This document shows, one piece after another, positions 1 to 11,429 of a DNA stretch of 64,000 nt; the first letter of the stretch is position 1; the number at the start of each line of letters is the position of its first letter. Source of the DNA: Cytospora piceicola (taxonomy: Eukaryota; Ascomycota; Sordariomycetes; Diaporthales; Cytosporaceae). Both the position numbers and the translations under genes were made by a program. The stretch is taken from NCBI GenBank assembly GCA_023375675.1, contig JALQBC010000075.1, forward strand, positions 1 through 64,000. Direction: 5' to 3'. Under the pieces are notes generated by a model. The model saw nothing but the letters and a program-made list of their open reading frames with translations. It was not told where the DNA came from and searched no databases.

Positions 1-116
1 AACTGTAACTGTAACTGTAACTGTAACTGTAACTGTAACTGTAACTGTAACTGTAACTGTAACTGTAACTGTAACTGTAACTGTAACTGTAACTGTAACT
101 GTAACTGTAACTGTAA
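1..116. repeat. AACTGT hexanucleotide microsatellite
   Basis: Nineteen perfect copies of the hexamer AACTGT run from the first base. It is not the usual fungal telomere unit (TTAGGG), so it is called a microsatellite. It may continue outside the window. It passes directly into the 13-bp satellite that follows. Confidence 0.95.
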
Positions 117-322
117 CCAGTTACTGTAACCAGTTACTATAACCAGTTACTATAACTGTTACTGTAACCAGTCACTGTAACCAGTTACTGTAACTAGTTA
201 CTATAACCAGTTACTATAACTAGTTACTGTAACCAGTCACTATAACTAGTTACTGTAACCAGTCACTATAACTAGTTACTGTAACTAGTTACTGTAACCA
301 GTTACTGTAACCAGTTATTATA
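117..322. repeat. 13-bp satellite, consensus CCAGTTACTRTAA
   Basis: About 16 head-to-tail copies of a 13-bp unit, CCAGTTACTGTAA and variants. Most units differ by C/T at position 2 (CCAG or CTAG), T/C at position 6 and G/A at position 10 (CTGTAA or CTATAA). Nearly all the variation is transitional, much of it CpA to TpA on one strand or the other, which is the RIP spectrum. The unit contains the near-palindrome GTTACTGTAAC. Confidence 0.9.
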
Positions 323-880
323 AAGATAACGTTTTATTATTTATAACTTTATAGCTTATTATTAATATTTATTTAATATTTTATTATTAATTAAAGTAAG
401 TTATAATAAGCTATTATACTTAATTATTATAATATATATATATATTTATATACTTTTATTATAAAATAATACTTATAATTAAAGAAAATAAAAGTAAAGT
501 TAAACTAATTTATATATTTATAAATTTTATATTTTATATTTTTATTTTAAGTTTTCTTTATAGTTATATAAAACGTTAATAGCTATAGTAACCTTTAAAG
601 AAGTTACTGTTACTTTTATATAAAATAGTCGATAATAATATATTTATACTATATACCTTTTTAGCTTAATAAGGCTATACTCCGTTTGTAATAACACTAT
701 ATAAACAGTATATAAGAAAGTAAAATTTCCTGCTTAAGGTTAGAATTAGCTTATCCGGATACTCTGTATAATATAAGACTTTAAGTTATAACTGTTTAGT
801 GTCGGCACTCCGGGCATCAGACAAGTTATAATACTTTAAGCTCTAACAGCTAGGCGGCACCCTCTCGAATAAAGATTCTA
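323..880. other. AT-rich, RIP-like block without a gene
   Basis: The sequence is strongly AT-rich with long TA runs (for example near 430-460) and no usable reading frame. In an ascomycete this usually marks a transposon or other repeat degraded by RIP. No element can be recognised. Composition returns toward normal by about 850-950. Confidence 0.7.
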
Positions 881-3800
881 AGACTACTGCCAGATGCATC
901 GTCTTCTTATTAAAGGAAACGTTGTCAAAAACCTTGCTGTTTAGGTGTTTCTTATTGTTGTTATAGTGTGGTTTAGCTAGGTGGCGTGTGCAGCGAAAGC
1001 CGTGTAATACGTGTGGTGCCGCGGTGTATTCTGTACGGTGTAATACGGCTCACACCCACTCACATCTACGACAGATGTGACCCGAAATACACAGAAACAC
1101 GATCGATTCCCGCTACGGTCGTCATTCATAGGGTACTGCCAACCTTAGAAAGTGGGAAAGTGGAGTGGACGTGTGGAACTGGCATGGCAGCCGTCGTGAG
1201 AGAGGTTCCTGATTGATCATGAAAGGAAAATATAGCAGTTGAAAAAGAATGTGGCGCCGCCCCGCTACTATGTTTAGACCACCACATACTGCCGACCAGC
1301 TATCGACTACCTGCTTGCTACCTGTGTCTGCCATGCCTGACTGACTCTTCTACCAATAGCTTCCAGCAATTGACACCTCGCCGTGTGTGGCGCCGTGGGC
1401 ATTGGTGATGATGCTAGGCGTCTCGGTCGCTTTTGTACTGCTGATGCGTTTCGACGGCTGCCTCGGCGAAGGACAGGTAACAGGCGTGCTGTGTTTGTGT
1501 TTATGCGCGCATCGCACTAGGAAGTTGTGCGTTGCGAGTTACGGTGAGATACACCATGACCCGTTTTGTGAGGAAGTAGCCGCTGCTGGTGGCTCTTGTG
1601 TGGTACTAGTGGTGGTAGTGGTGCGGGTGGTGATTGAGGAGGGCTGATAGTTGCGGGCCCTTCGCTGTTTGCCAATCAATGATTGCATCTGGTTCGAGAA
1701 CGAAATATCTCTTTCAGTAAGTGTCAGGATGTTTTGTATTGTATGCACGTCAGCGCAGAAGCCGCCACCGAGCTGCGGCTTTGACAGAGTTTACAGTAGC
1801 GTTGGCTGTGCGTGTGGCGTCGTTGGCGAAGGCCGAGGCTGGTTCGACGGACACCTGGGAAGTTGTGATGGCCTCTGGGAGTCCTGACCTCGTGAACGAG
1901 CTGAGACGTACGATTCTGAGCGAGGAGAGACTGCCTGGGATAATTGCATGCAAGGAACGAGCTCGCTTTGGAGGCGAGGCGCCGACGACATCGATGTGGA
2001 TGGCACCACCGCTAAAGTCTGGGCCGTTTCAAGGTTCATGACCTTGGTTATGTCCATGTCCCTAACGTCCCTGAACCCAGGTTCGGTCGAACGCTTCTTT
2101 GGGCTTGTTGGAACGTGGGGTTGACGGGGCGACAAGGAGAGATGGGCTACGTAGTACCTACCTAAGTACGTAAGAACTCTGCGCTTCAACTGATTTTCTG
2201 GCTCTTTCCAGCCTACTTACACGAGTATAAGCTTGTATCGAGGATCTAACACGCCAACCAATACCATACTGCGGCATCGTGTCGGCTTGCTCAATGCCGG
2301 CCGTACACACAAGGGTGCTGGGACCATCTCCGAAGATAGGTGTAGGTACGTATGTAGATAGACTGACTGCACGAGTGCGCGCAGGTGCTGCACTCGACCC
2401 CGGATAATATGTCTTATGAGATTCTCCTTCTTCTACTATTAGAGAAGTGTATATAGGATATTCATTTTTGATGATGTGATATTTGATTGAAACTACCTTG
2501 GTGCAGAAGGGACGAATTGGAAGCATCCATATAATTAATTGTATGAATCCATGGATGTGCTGACTGTCCCAGATGTCCACCAACAAACAACAGCAGCAAC
2601 AGCAGCAGCAACACAGCCTCCTCGAACCTCGGCCATTAAGCTCTAGTAGCTGTTTGAGCAGGACGGTTTTCCTATGATCTTACCAAAATTTGCAGTGCAA
2701 AGGAGGATGGATAGCCGTGGACAGATAACACGCTCAGCATACAAGAGGAAAAGGGGTGTGCCACTATTCATCAAGTATACCAGCCCGAACTGCCTTCAGG
2801 TGCTTTCAGGTTTTAGGAAGGATGATAACATAAATTCGGCTGACGACTGAGGCAAGAGGAAGGAAGCTAGCTCTCCCTCGAGATTATCGACGCTGCCTCG
2901 CCATTAATACTGAAAAGTACGCGCCACTATAAGTATTTACTGGTAAGGCTCACTGTATGGAGGTCCGTTCTTCCCCGCTGCAGCACGCATATGTTGAAAG
3001 TACTGTAGATTCGATGATTGACAATCATGTCACTGGAGCAAACAGAGGCATTGGCTAGGTCGAGCGACATGTTGTTGTCCTCAATTTGGGCATTCGAGGA
3101 ATTGAAGCTTGCCCAATACTTATAACTACTTACTGAAGGATGCTGCACAGGGTAATTATTGCGTAAGCAATAACAAAACAGAATCAATCACAGAGAAAGA
3201 TACACGCTTCTGAACGGCCCCCTGAAAGCACTTGCGGAATTCCTGATAACAACACAGGGAGCAATTTTTATAAGTAACGAAGTAAGTACTACTATATTGC
3301 TAAGTGCATTATCAATGATAGATCCATGCATTTACTCTACTTGGACAGGCCCGCTTATTATCCTGGTAAACTCCACCTCTGTTCCTGCGCATTTGTTCGC
3401 AAACAACTGAGTGCTGACACGTAACATAAGTTTTATTTATGAAGGTTGAAATGGACGTCAGTCATGCTATGTTACCTAATGTCATTATGCAAGCTGACCT
3501 GACTTCACATACAATACCGTGACCTAAATCTCTTGGAATAGAGGAGGACCATGAGCATAAGGACAAGCACAAGGACAAGCATAAGCACAAGGACGGCGAC
3601 GAAGAGAACGCCACGAAGTTACCCTTAGTAGAAGTGAAGTTACAGCTTACCAAGGTGGATAGTCACTTACGCCGGACAAGCATATGAAGAACGAACAAGA
3701 TACTTATATCTCGTCACTCTCATCTCCATACTATTTCATCTTCTGCTAACCTTTTGGGCGACCTCTCGCTTACATAGTCTGTTAGGTGCTGGTGATATAG

Positions 3801-6800
3801 GTCAACCTGCATGATTTTACCCCTGGAGATCCATATTAGTTTCACCGCATACCCTACCTTCCTAAGGTTGGCAACAATCGACACTCAACCAGCCAGCCGC
3901 CCGTCTATCCATGCGTGCCAGTGTGTCCAGAGGTCTATCTACGCGTTCATCCTCTCTCCTGCTCCGGCTTGGTTACCCGACCCCGTTCTAACATGGTCTT
4001 GCTACTTCTCGGTCATCATGAGTCGTCCAGTCCAGCTCTGTCCATATCCGTAATAGCTCTCCTTTTATACAGAAGCTTGCTTCCTCAATCTCTTGCCTCA
4101 GCTACAAACGCAGCCAACTCTAGCATATACATCTCATCCGCCCCTTCTGTGTCGTCACCACAAGAATTGCTATCACGGCCAATAATTAATAGCTTCCCCA
4201 AACTCTAGATACACGAAGCGACTCCTAGTTTCGGCGGCCCAGCATTGCTACTCAGCGCCGCATGTAGTCGCTCCTCTCGACAGCTTTCAGCGACATTTTG
4301 ATTTGTTACCTCGTGTCGGTTAACCCGCGGACCCTCAATGGCATTGGTCATTTTCCTACCAACACAACACTAAATGATCATATCGTCCGATCAACCCAAC
4401 ATACTGTTTAGATATCAGAGTTTGTTCGAGTGTCAAACAAGCTAACCTCCATATAATGAGTACCGTCGAGCACTTCCTATATTTTAGGATTATGTCTGTT
4501 GACTGGAATGCATGATGTTGGCGGAAGCTGGGTCAGGAGGAGACGGGCGTGAAATCTATCACCTACATCTGCACAGCACACAGCCAATAACTATACAATT
4601 TTCTGATTGCATTTAATTAATTATATACAGCATGGCTCTAGGACTGAATCTCTCCCTTCCTCACGACCTGAATGCGGCAGAACCACCTCGGCATCAATCA
4701 CCACTTACACTGAGTTTTGTTCACCGGATCTGCCCCACCTACCAGGACTGACTTGTGAATGTCTTCGTCGCCTCTTCTTCATGCTGGTTGTCAGCCTTGT
4801 CTGATTTACCCTGGTTCGTTTGCCAGGACGGCTTGTACTCAGCCCATCTGGGCACCGGCAACAAAATCTCGTGGGGTTCCATGGGCACGGCGCAGTGTCT
4901 CGCCAGGGCGGTGCTCGGCGGTATTGAATCGGGGTGTCCGAGAAGCGTTATGATGTTTTATTCGTCTTATCTCCAATCGATGCGACTCGAGCTGTCTGAG
5001 ATACCCGTCGCCGTGACTTGTTATTCGAGGCGCTTGAGACTCAGAAGATGTATAGTTGCTTCTTTTCCTTTCCTACCCTACCGCCCTTGTGGAGTCAAAA
5101 CACTCATTCCCGTAATCGATCATGCTTTCCTTGTGCAAACAAAGCAAGGCGGTGTATTGTCAACTGGCTGGGTGCAGATTGTGAACAGAAACCCTACCTG
5201 GCCAAATGTCGTCTCTGTGTTGGATGAGCTGGCGCACCGGCGCGCCCGAGGTATTCGACCGCTTCTGATTATATACGAGGTGGTGAGTTCTGTCTGTAGT
5301 GACTTTCGTTGGAACTTCAAGACATCGACGTCCATAGGCTACACGGGTTATCAAATTTGATACCAAAATGCCCCCGAATAGGAGGGTCGGTATACAGGGT
5401 GAAGAGGAGTCCAATAAGTTAATATAAGCACTATGATATAGCAGTGGCTTAAGTGATTTGACCGTCTTATACCCCTGATTATTGGCCGTGCATACTATTG
5501 TCGTACGTTGTGTAGGGATGGGTGCTAGCTCTAGATTTGTTAACGCGTATTCCTTCGATCCATAGACGGTGTCCCTTCAGGTCGGAGGGGCTCGGCTGAA
5601 GACGTAGCAGTCATCCTTGCAGGTGCCCAGGACACTTACGGGAGTCAGGCTGTGCTTGTTGTGATAAAAAGAACTTGAAAACTTGGAGCAAGAAGATCCC
5701 AACTCATTGTCAGCTACTAGTCTACTGTCTTCGGGTTTGAAGTGGATAAATATGGAATTAACCTGTGAGAATAAGTCTGTAATCCACACCGTCTCGAGGT
5801 CTAGGTCGTTGCGATGATCATGGACCAGAGAGGGCGGGGGGGGGGGGGATTGCCTAACATCCAAGTAAGTTGATTACGAGCCCGCTAACTGTCTATCCGT
5901 CTGGCATAATTCGGCTGATGGTGACCTTGCCAAAAACGTTGGCCTTTACTATTTTGGGTGGTAAAGTTGCTTGGGGGTGAAGTTCAAAGGACGGATCTAA
6001 ATTGAAACCATGACTGATACTGTCGCTTGTTACCAGGATCTTGCTTAAGCGAGACTGTAAGCAGATGTTGATGTTAACACTAATTAATTCCCCCTTCATC
6101 TGGAATTTTGACTGATAGACGGAGGATCTGGCTACGGAGGCTAGGTATTGGGAGCATTTGGCGACGTCGTCGGCGTGGGGCCTGCAATCCTAATTTTAAT
6201 TACCTGACCCGTAGCCGATCACATCTGTCCTTTCAACATAGTTCCCACGTTACGATCTTTTTCTGGAAACGACTCTTACAGTTTAGTTTAGTCTTCAAGA
6301 CCTCATATATATATGCCCTGTACCTCAAACAAACATATCGAGCCTCCAACCAATGACTCTGTTACGAGCAAAACAACCTTCTGAGGTTTCTGTCGAAATG
6401 ATTCCAGCTAATTGTCATAATGTCCTAGCAAGGGCACCTGCGCCTGTACCTGTACCTGCCGTACCTACAGTGGCAACAGTGACAGCAATTGATTACTTCC
6501 TTGCTCATCGCTGCCTATAATATGCCGCTACACATAATGGACATGGGAAAGCCACTAAACTATGCATCTATTCCTTTGCACTACGGGAGTAATGATGGCG
6601 TCCGACTTAAATGCAAATTTTCAGGAATATGCCGGGTTGGAACACAGCGAGGAAGCAGCAAGGCCCAGCACCGCTTAAATAATTGGCAGGAAATGTGGGA
6701 TCAACTCATAAATCGTCAACTGTGCTGGAGAGAGAGAGCATAATACTATTCTTGGTAAAGACTAGTAATTATACAGCTGGAATTTGAGAGAGACTCTCGA

Positions 6801-7800
6801 AGCTAATCAAGGCAGGAAGCAGTCTTCGTAGAGTACATATAGCTTTCCAGAGTCATCGGAGACTTTCAAAGTCTATCTCCACTACTAGTAGGTAGTTGAA
6901 GTCGACAGGTATAATGCAAAATAGGTTTTCGGTTTCGTGGACAAGGTTGTTATCGAGATGTACACGGCTAAAGCTCAAGACCTTTTCTTGGGGATAAGCT
7001 GAACGCAGAGGGCAGATTATGGTAAGAAGTCACTTACTAAGACTAGTATACAGATCCAATTGGGAACATAAATGTGATTGGTAGGGATATAGAATGCAGG
7101 TCCTGAAGGTACACCTCTGCTCGCTTAGCCGCCTACGAAGAGGAGAGAGCTGGCTGTCCTGTTCCTGTCCCCTCTAGTTTCCCTTCTCGAGTTGTCACCC
7201 ATAGGGGCAGGTGATGCTTTGTATGGTATATTGTGTGTGCCGAAGGCTGGCTGTGGTTTCTGTCCGAGTTCGAGTCTGTGTCCGTATTCAGGTATGTATT
7301 TGTTGAGAAACACAAGAACAGAACTGAATGATACTAGGTCAGCCAAATAGAAGAGGGAGTGCACAAGGTGATTGTAACGTTCAAGGATGGTGTTGTTTGC
7401 CCCTCAGTAGCAAAAGCATACAGTAATTACCCCCATCAGACCTGCGCCCAGATCTGTATCCGATATATAACGATAACAATCACTAGCAGCAATACCAGGA
7501 GGCTAAGGCTAGGGTTGTTATCGGTCTGTATATATACGTTGATATTTGTGGAACTGTAGGTTCTGCGGTGTGTGTTGATTAAGGTCAGCCAAACTATCTG
7601 GCGATGGAATTGTCAGAATTAAACCTAAGCACCTACAGTAGTGTGCTGTCTGGTATAACGTAACGGCCGATGAGCGGTCCGTGCGACAATACTACAGTAC
7701 CTAGACAGACAGACTTATTAAGTATATGTTACTTCCTTCTAAGTCTTTGGTATCTCAATGTGCGGTCGTGGTTGTAGCTGTTGCTGCTGCTCCATTTACT
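881..7800. other. No recognisable gene; unassigned sequence
   Basis: Only short open frames are found on both strands and none resembles a family I know. The longest, on the plus strand at 4755-5360, has no recognisable motif and no clear splice structure. A lysine/histidine-rich coding-like stretch at 3523-3687 is listed separately. A homopolymer G run lies near 5829-5847. The tract is probably old intergenic or decayed sequence. Confidence 0.5.
3523..3687 (+). pseudogene. Coding-like remnant, charged K/H/D-rich segment
   Basis: A plus-strand frame is open from about 3523 to the TGA at 3685-3687. It begins with an acidic/lysine/histidine-rich stretch (EDHEHKDKHKDKHKHKDGDE) and continues with LPLVEVKLQLTKVD, which looks like real protein. 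No ATG precedes it in frame. A partly periodic 6-base pattern (CAYAAG/GACAAG) underlies the KD/KH stretch. It may be the 3' exon of a lost gene; no family was recognised. Confidence 0.3.
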
Positions 7801-7805
7801 CAACA

Positions 7806-7928
7806 CGGCTTTTGACTCCATGGTTTTGACTCCACGGGTTTGACTCCACGGGTTTGACTCCACGGTTTTGACTCCACGGTTTTGACTCCACGGTTTTGAC
7901 TCCACGGTTTTTGACTCCACGGCTTTTG
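7806..7928 (-). repeat. Minisatellite A, core ACTCCACGG (reverse CCGTGGAGT)
   Basis: Eight tandem copies of a 14-16 bp unit reading TTTTGACTCCACGG on the plus strand, which is CCGTGGAGTCAAAA on the minus strand. The poly-T length varies between copies, as expected from slippage. The minus-strand reading AAAACCGTGGAG matches the core of the arrays at 19.6, 47.9 and 57.1 kb. A minus-strand open frame through the array (7729-8004) is a by-product of the repeat. Confidence 0.9.
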
Positions 7929-8780
7929 CTGAGACCCTCGGCATATACGCCAGCGACACTACCATCAGCAACACTAACTTTATGCTACCTACCCGTTTCT
8001 GCAAATGGTGTTTCTTTGTCTAGCTTCTTGCGATAGCATAGGTAAGTAATAAATCAATTCAATTCCGCAAAATCTGCGGTCGGCACTAGTTGAACAGCAC
8101 CTCACCTCACATGTGGACGCCATCCCACAAGCTCCGCTCTCATCAGCATGCTGACAAGATTTTCGCACGATACCTTCTCGATCTATCCGCCCGAATACCT
8201 CCCCACGCAATGTTGCCAATATTTCTGTGATCTGAAGAGAAATAAATGAAATAGTAGCATGCTCCGCCCCTGAAGATGCCTCACCATGATCCGTCCGACC
8301 ACAATTGTCTTTGCCTCCTCGAGCACAGAAGGAGCAGCAGAAATAGCAGCGAAGTGCTCCTTAATGCGGCCCACGACTCCAGATTTTGGCTTGCTATTGC
8401 GTCTTATAGTAATCTTACTCCCCAGGTCTGCTGCGCCCATTTATGCGCCTCGTGCCTTCGGCTCTATGAAGGACCCTCGCTATTTACATGATGGTGGGAG
8501 CTTGGTTGACCAGGCAAATACGTGTCTGGCTTCCTGCACCATAGTGACTGTCGGAAAAATCTCGATAGCTTCATTCTTCTCACTCCTCTCGTTCATTGAT
8601 AAAGCTGACAGATTTCCGAACACATGTGCAACAAACGTCGTCAGCCAGCTCCATCATTAACCTGCGCCCCCCCCCCCCCCCGCCTTCGCAGATATGTACC
8701 TTGGCCCAGTTTTAGAACTATCATTTCCTAGCGGGAATCTTTCGGCAATTTTCCCAATTGCGGGCCTCGAGCTATGGCAC
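7929..8780. other. Intergenic, no recognised gene
   Basis: Short open frames occur on both strands (for example 8286-8660 plus and 8183-8440 minus) but they overlap one another and show no domain. A homopolymer C run lies at about 8668-8681. Confidence 0.5.
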
Positions 8781-8789
8781 CATTCTCAA

Positions 8790-9240
8790 GTTAACACACT
8801 ATCTCCACCTTCACCTCCACCTCCACCTCGGCAGTCTAGACCAACGACTGAAAGAGATCCTGGCACAAGCAGGTTTTCCCTCCTTCCAGGACCTGATTAC
8901 GGCCTCTGGAGTTTACGAACCCCCTCCCAGCGCTTCCTATGCAACCCTCCCTCCTTCGTTTTGGCACCTACGTAGTGAACACCGATTTGTTCCAGTTGCC
9001 GAAAGTCCATTTACTAGGCCACAACCGCCTCGGCATGACTGTGCTGGCTGGCCTATCTGGAAACCCAGACATATATGTACATTGAGATTGAAGCTCTCTC
9101 CCTGCACTATACCAATACACATGGCTCTAGTCGTCCCCCTACGAGGTCAAGCTTCATCCAGCCCGCCTTTCGCAACCGCTCCGAACCGGCAACGTACTCC
9201 TTAATGGATTTGTTGACTTTTAGACGGTCTCGAATACTGT
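8790..9240 (+). pseudogene. Decayed protein-coding gene of unknown family
   Basis: Protein-like sequence runs through this stretch but changes frame twice. The first block contains LDQRLKEILAQAGFPSFQDL and ends near 8975. The second contains HLLGHNRLGMTVLAGLSG and ends with a stop near 9078. The third starts near 9080 with IEIEALSLHYTNTHGSS and ends near 9232. Composition and codon-like periodicity fit one ancestral exon with two or more indels. No introns are apparent at the switch points. I do not recognise the family. Confidence 0.4.
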
Positions 9241-11100
9241 ATTGTTGAAAGAAAGCTGCTCCGTGAAGAAAAACAAGTTTCGCTTCAAGCTGCCCTTAAG
9301 GTTGACTCCGAGGGTAGCCCATATCCTCTGGTACTACAGCCCATCAATTAAGTCATCAAAAAAAGCCTACATAACAGCCCATCTCAATACCCTAGGGTAG
9401 CTCAATAGTAAGAAGGTCAGTGAGCACTTCGAGGTTGGCACTGTTTTGGGGGGACTTCTGCTCCCCATCTCGAGTCAGACCAAGCGATCTATCTATTGCA
9501 AGCCGGGCAAATTCCAAACCCAGACTTATTTATATCCAGACTCAGTATCTCCGCTTTAATTCATTTCCTACTCATTACCGAACCCAAGCCACCAATCATC
9601 ACTGATAGCGGAAGGCTAGCACCTGTGCAACGATCTCGACTGACATCACTTCCAACATGATATTGTTGTTTAATCAAGTCTCACCTCTGAGCATTGACAG
9701 GACCGTATTAGATTATCAAGCTGTCAATGCCCAGGTCTCTGATTATAGTTCTTCCGCCCCCCCCCCCTTCCTTCAGCCTTTCAATTTGTCTCCCTCCCTT
9801 CCCTGATGAATTTAAACCTCTGAAATGTCAACACCCTATCCAGCCTCGCTCGGCACTTTCAGTCGAAGGCCAAGGGAAACAATTGTCTCATCTTCCTGAC
9901 TTGGCGTCAAGGAGTCCTCCGCTACCAGCGGGCCGGATCTGATCGAATATGATTGAGCAAAATGTGATTACAACATCCTGGAATTATCTTATAAACAGCG
10001 TACTACGCCCATGACCCTCACGAGCCCATAGGGGTGTAAATTAGGAGCAGTAGAGTAGTCAGGGAACCTCCTAAGCTGATAAAGACCCCGAGGCCGATCT
10101 AAATATTTTCTGCGAGTGTGTCGGTAATCGAGCCAGAGGTTTTATAGCAATATAGTAAGACTAAGCTGAGCTTGTATGCGCTGTCCGTTATGTTTCTGAC
10201 GCGACTCTAGCCTCGAGTTCTGTGAGGGTACTGGAGAGTGCGGCTTCACATGCGGCTGTAACGGTGTCCAGGACTTCATCGATGCTGATGGTGTTGGTGC
10301 TGCCGCTGGTGCTATTGTTGCTGCTGTTAGGGTCCGAGGTGACCGGTATTGCTCGACCTGGAGATTGAGGCATCGTGGCTGTATGCTTTCGATGTTGAGA
10401 TATTCCAGAGAGGTAGCTGCAGCCAGGCTGGGTCTACTGACCACCAACTGCAAACACAAATATATAACTATACACTTGACTGCTTCTAATGCAGACATTC
10501 AGGACCATGCTCCTATTCATAATTGTCTAGGCCATGTAGTAGCTTTTTATTCGTCAGCTGGCGTTGGGACGGCAAGAGAAAGGAACTCCCTGTTGAAGTC
10601 GATGTGAGACTATCTGTGTCAGGCACGTTCCTGAAGTTTCCAGTTTTTTTTTTTCCTTCAAACTTTATATAGTGCCTTGATAATTAATTACACGAATAAG
10701 ATAGACCAAAACAGAGCAAGACTATGAGTATTTGCGCATGTGGAATACAATATCTTGATACATTGGTCCTATTCCATATTTCGTTTGATGTTATAGTTTG
10801 ATTTGTTTCATGTATTTTGATCCCCTAGAAATCTTGGGCTGGGACACATCAACAGAAAACTAAGGTAATAATACGAAGTGGTGAAGAAGTACGAAAGGTG
10901 AGATGAAGAAGAAAAGAGAACAAAAGCGAAAGACAAGGAAGAAGCCAAATAGTGCTGGAAGCCAAATCCGGTGGGTGGGAAAAGAAGAAGCTAACAAACA
11001 AATAAACCCACACCAGGAAGAACAAAGGAACCTCGAGGTCGACGAGGAGTAAGAGGAGGACTCATCATCAAGTCGACACACCCGACCAGGCTTCCAGATT
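9241..11100. other. Intergenic, no recognised gene
   Basis: It contains one copy of the 12-bp palindrome at 9388-9399, a poly-C run near 9757 and a T run near 10644. A 61-residue minus-strand frame at 10188-10373 (serine/threonine-rich, then SIDEVLDTVTAACEAALSST) looks protein-like, but it is too short and isolated to call. Confidence 0.5.
9388..9399. promoter_or_regulatory. 12-bp palindrome TACCCTAGGGTA, copy 1
   Basis: Perfect palindrome TACCCTAGGGTA. Three further exact copies lie within the next 8.2 kb. It can be read as a CCCTA and a TAGGG telomere-type half site head to head. No function can be assigned from sequence. Confidence 0.6.
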
Positions 11101-11247
11101 CGCTTAACCTGCTCGCTTCATCGATCGATCCATCTTGTTCTTTATTACACACTCTCTTGTTTCTCCAACCAAACCTTGGTCAAGTTTCCCGCCGTCATTT
11201 GCACTTGTATCCAATCCAATCCGACCCACCCTACACAACTATCCATC

Positions 11248-11421
11248 ATGCCCTTTCAGTTGCTCCTCCAACCCTTCGAGCAATCCGCCGCTAAAGTTGG
11301 CGGGTGGCGGCGGGCGGCCTACCCATACATGGTGGGATTCCTGGTCACTATGGTGTTGGTACTGGTGCTGGCGGCGGTACTCCGGCTGCTTGTATGTCTC
11401 CTCCGTGGCCTTGGAAATTAA
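11248..11421 (+). CDS. Putative small single-pass membrane protein (57 residues)
   Basis: This short frame starts at ATG 11248 in good context (CCATCATGCC), after a long pyrimidine-rich leader with CAA/CCAA stretches typical of fungal 5' UTRs. The product has a basic amphipathic N-terminal half and one hydrophobic segment at about residues 28-53 (VGFLVTMVLVLVLAAVLRLL), then a short basic tail and a TAA stop. The longer frame begins at a non-ATG codon, so 11248 is preferred. No family is recognised. It could be a genuine small membrane protein or a chance hydrophobic frame, since an adjacent frame is also hydrophobic. Confidence 0.35.
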   Translation: MPFQLLLQPFEQSAAKVGGWRRAAYPYMVGFLVTMVLVLVLAAVLRLLVCLLRGLGN

Positions 11422-11429
11422 GAGCATAA

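Noticed and set aside
1..116. AACTGT repeat as a telomere
   Set aside because: The canonical fungal unit is TTAGGG, and this array grades into a 13-bp satellite and an AT-rich block rather than ending a chromosome in a recognisable way.
7729..8004. Minus-strand 91-residue frame with a repeated SKTVESKPWSQ pattern
   Set aside because: It is simply the translation of minisatellite A; the flanking parts show no protein character.
10188..10373. Small acidic 61-residue minus-strand protein
   Set aside because: It begins in a low-complexity stretch with no leader or relative that I recognise, so it was left as unassigned.
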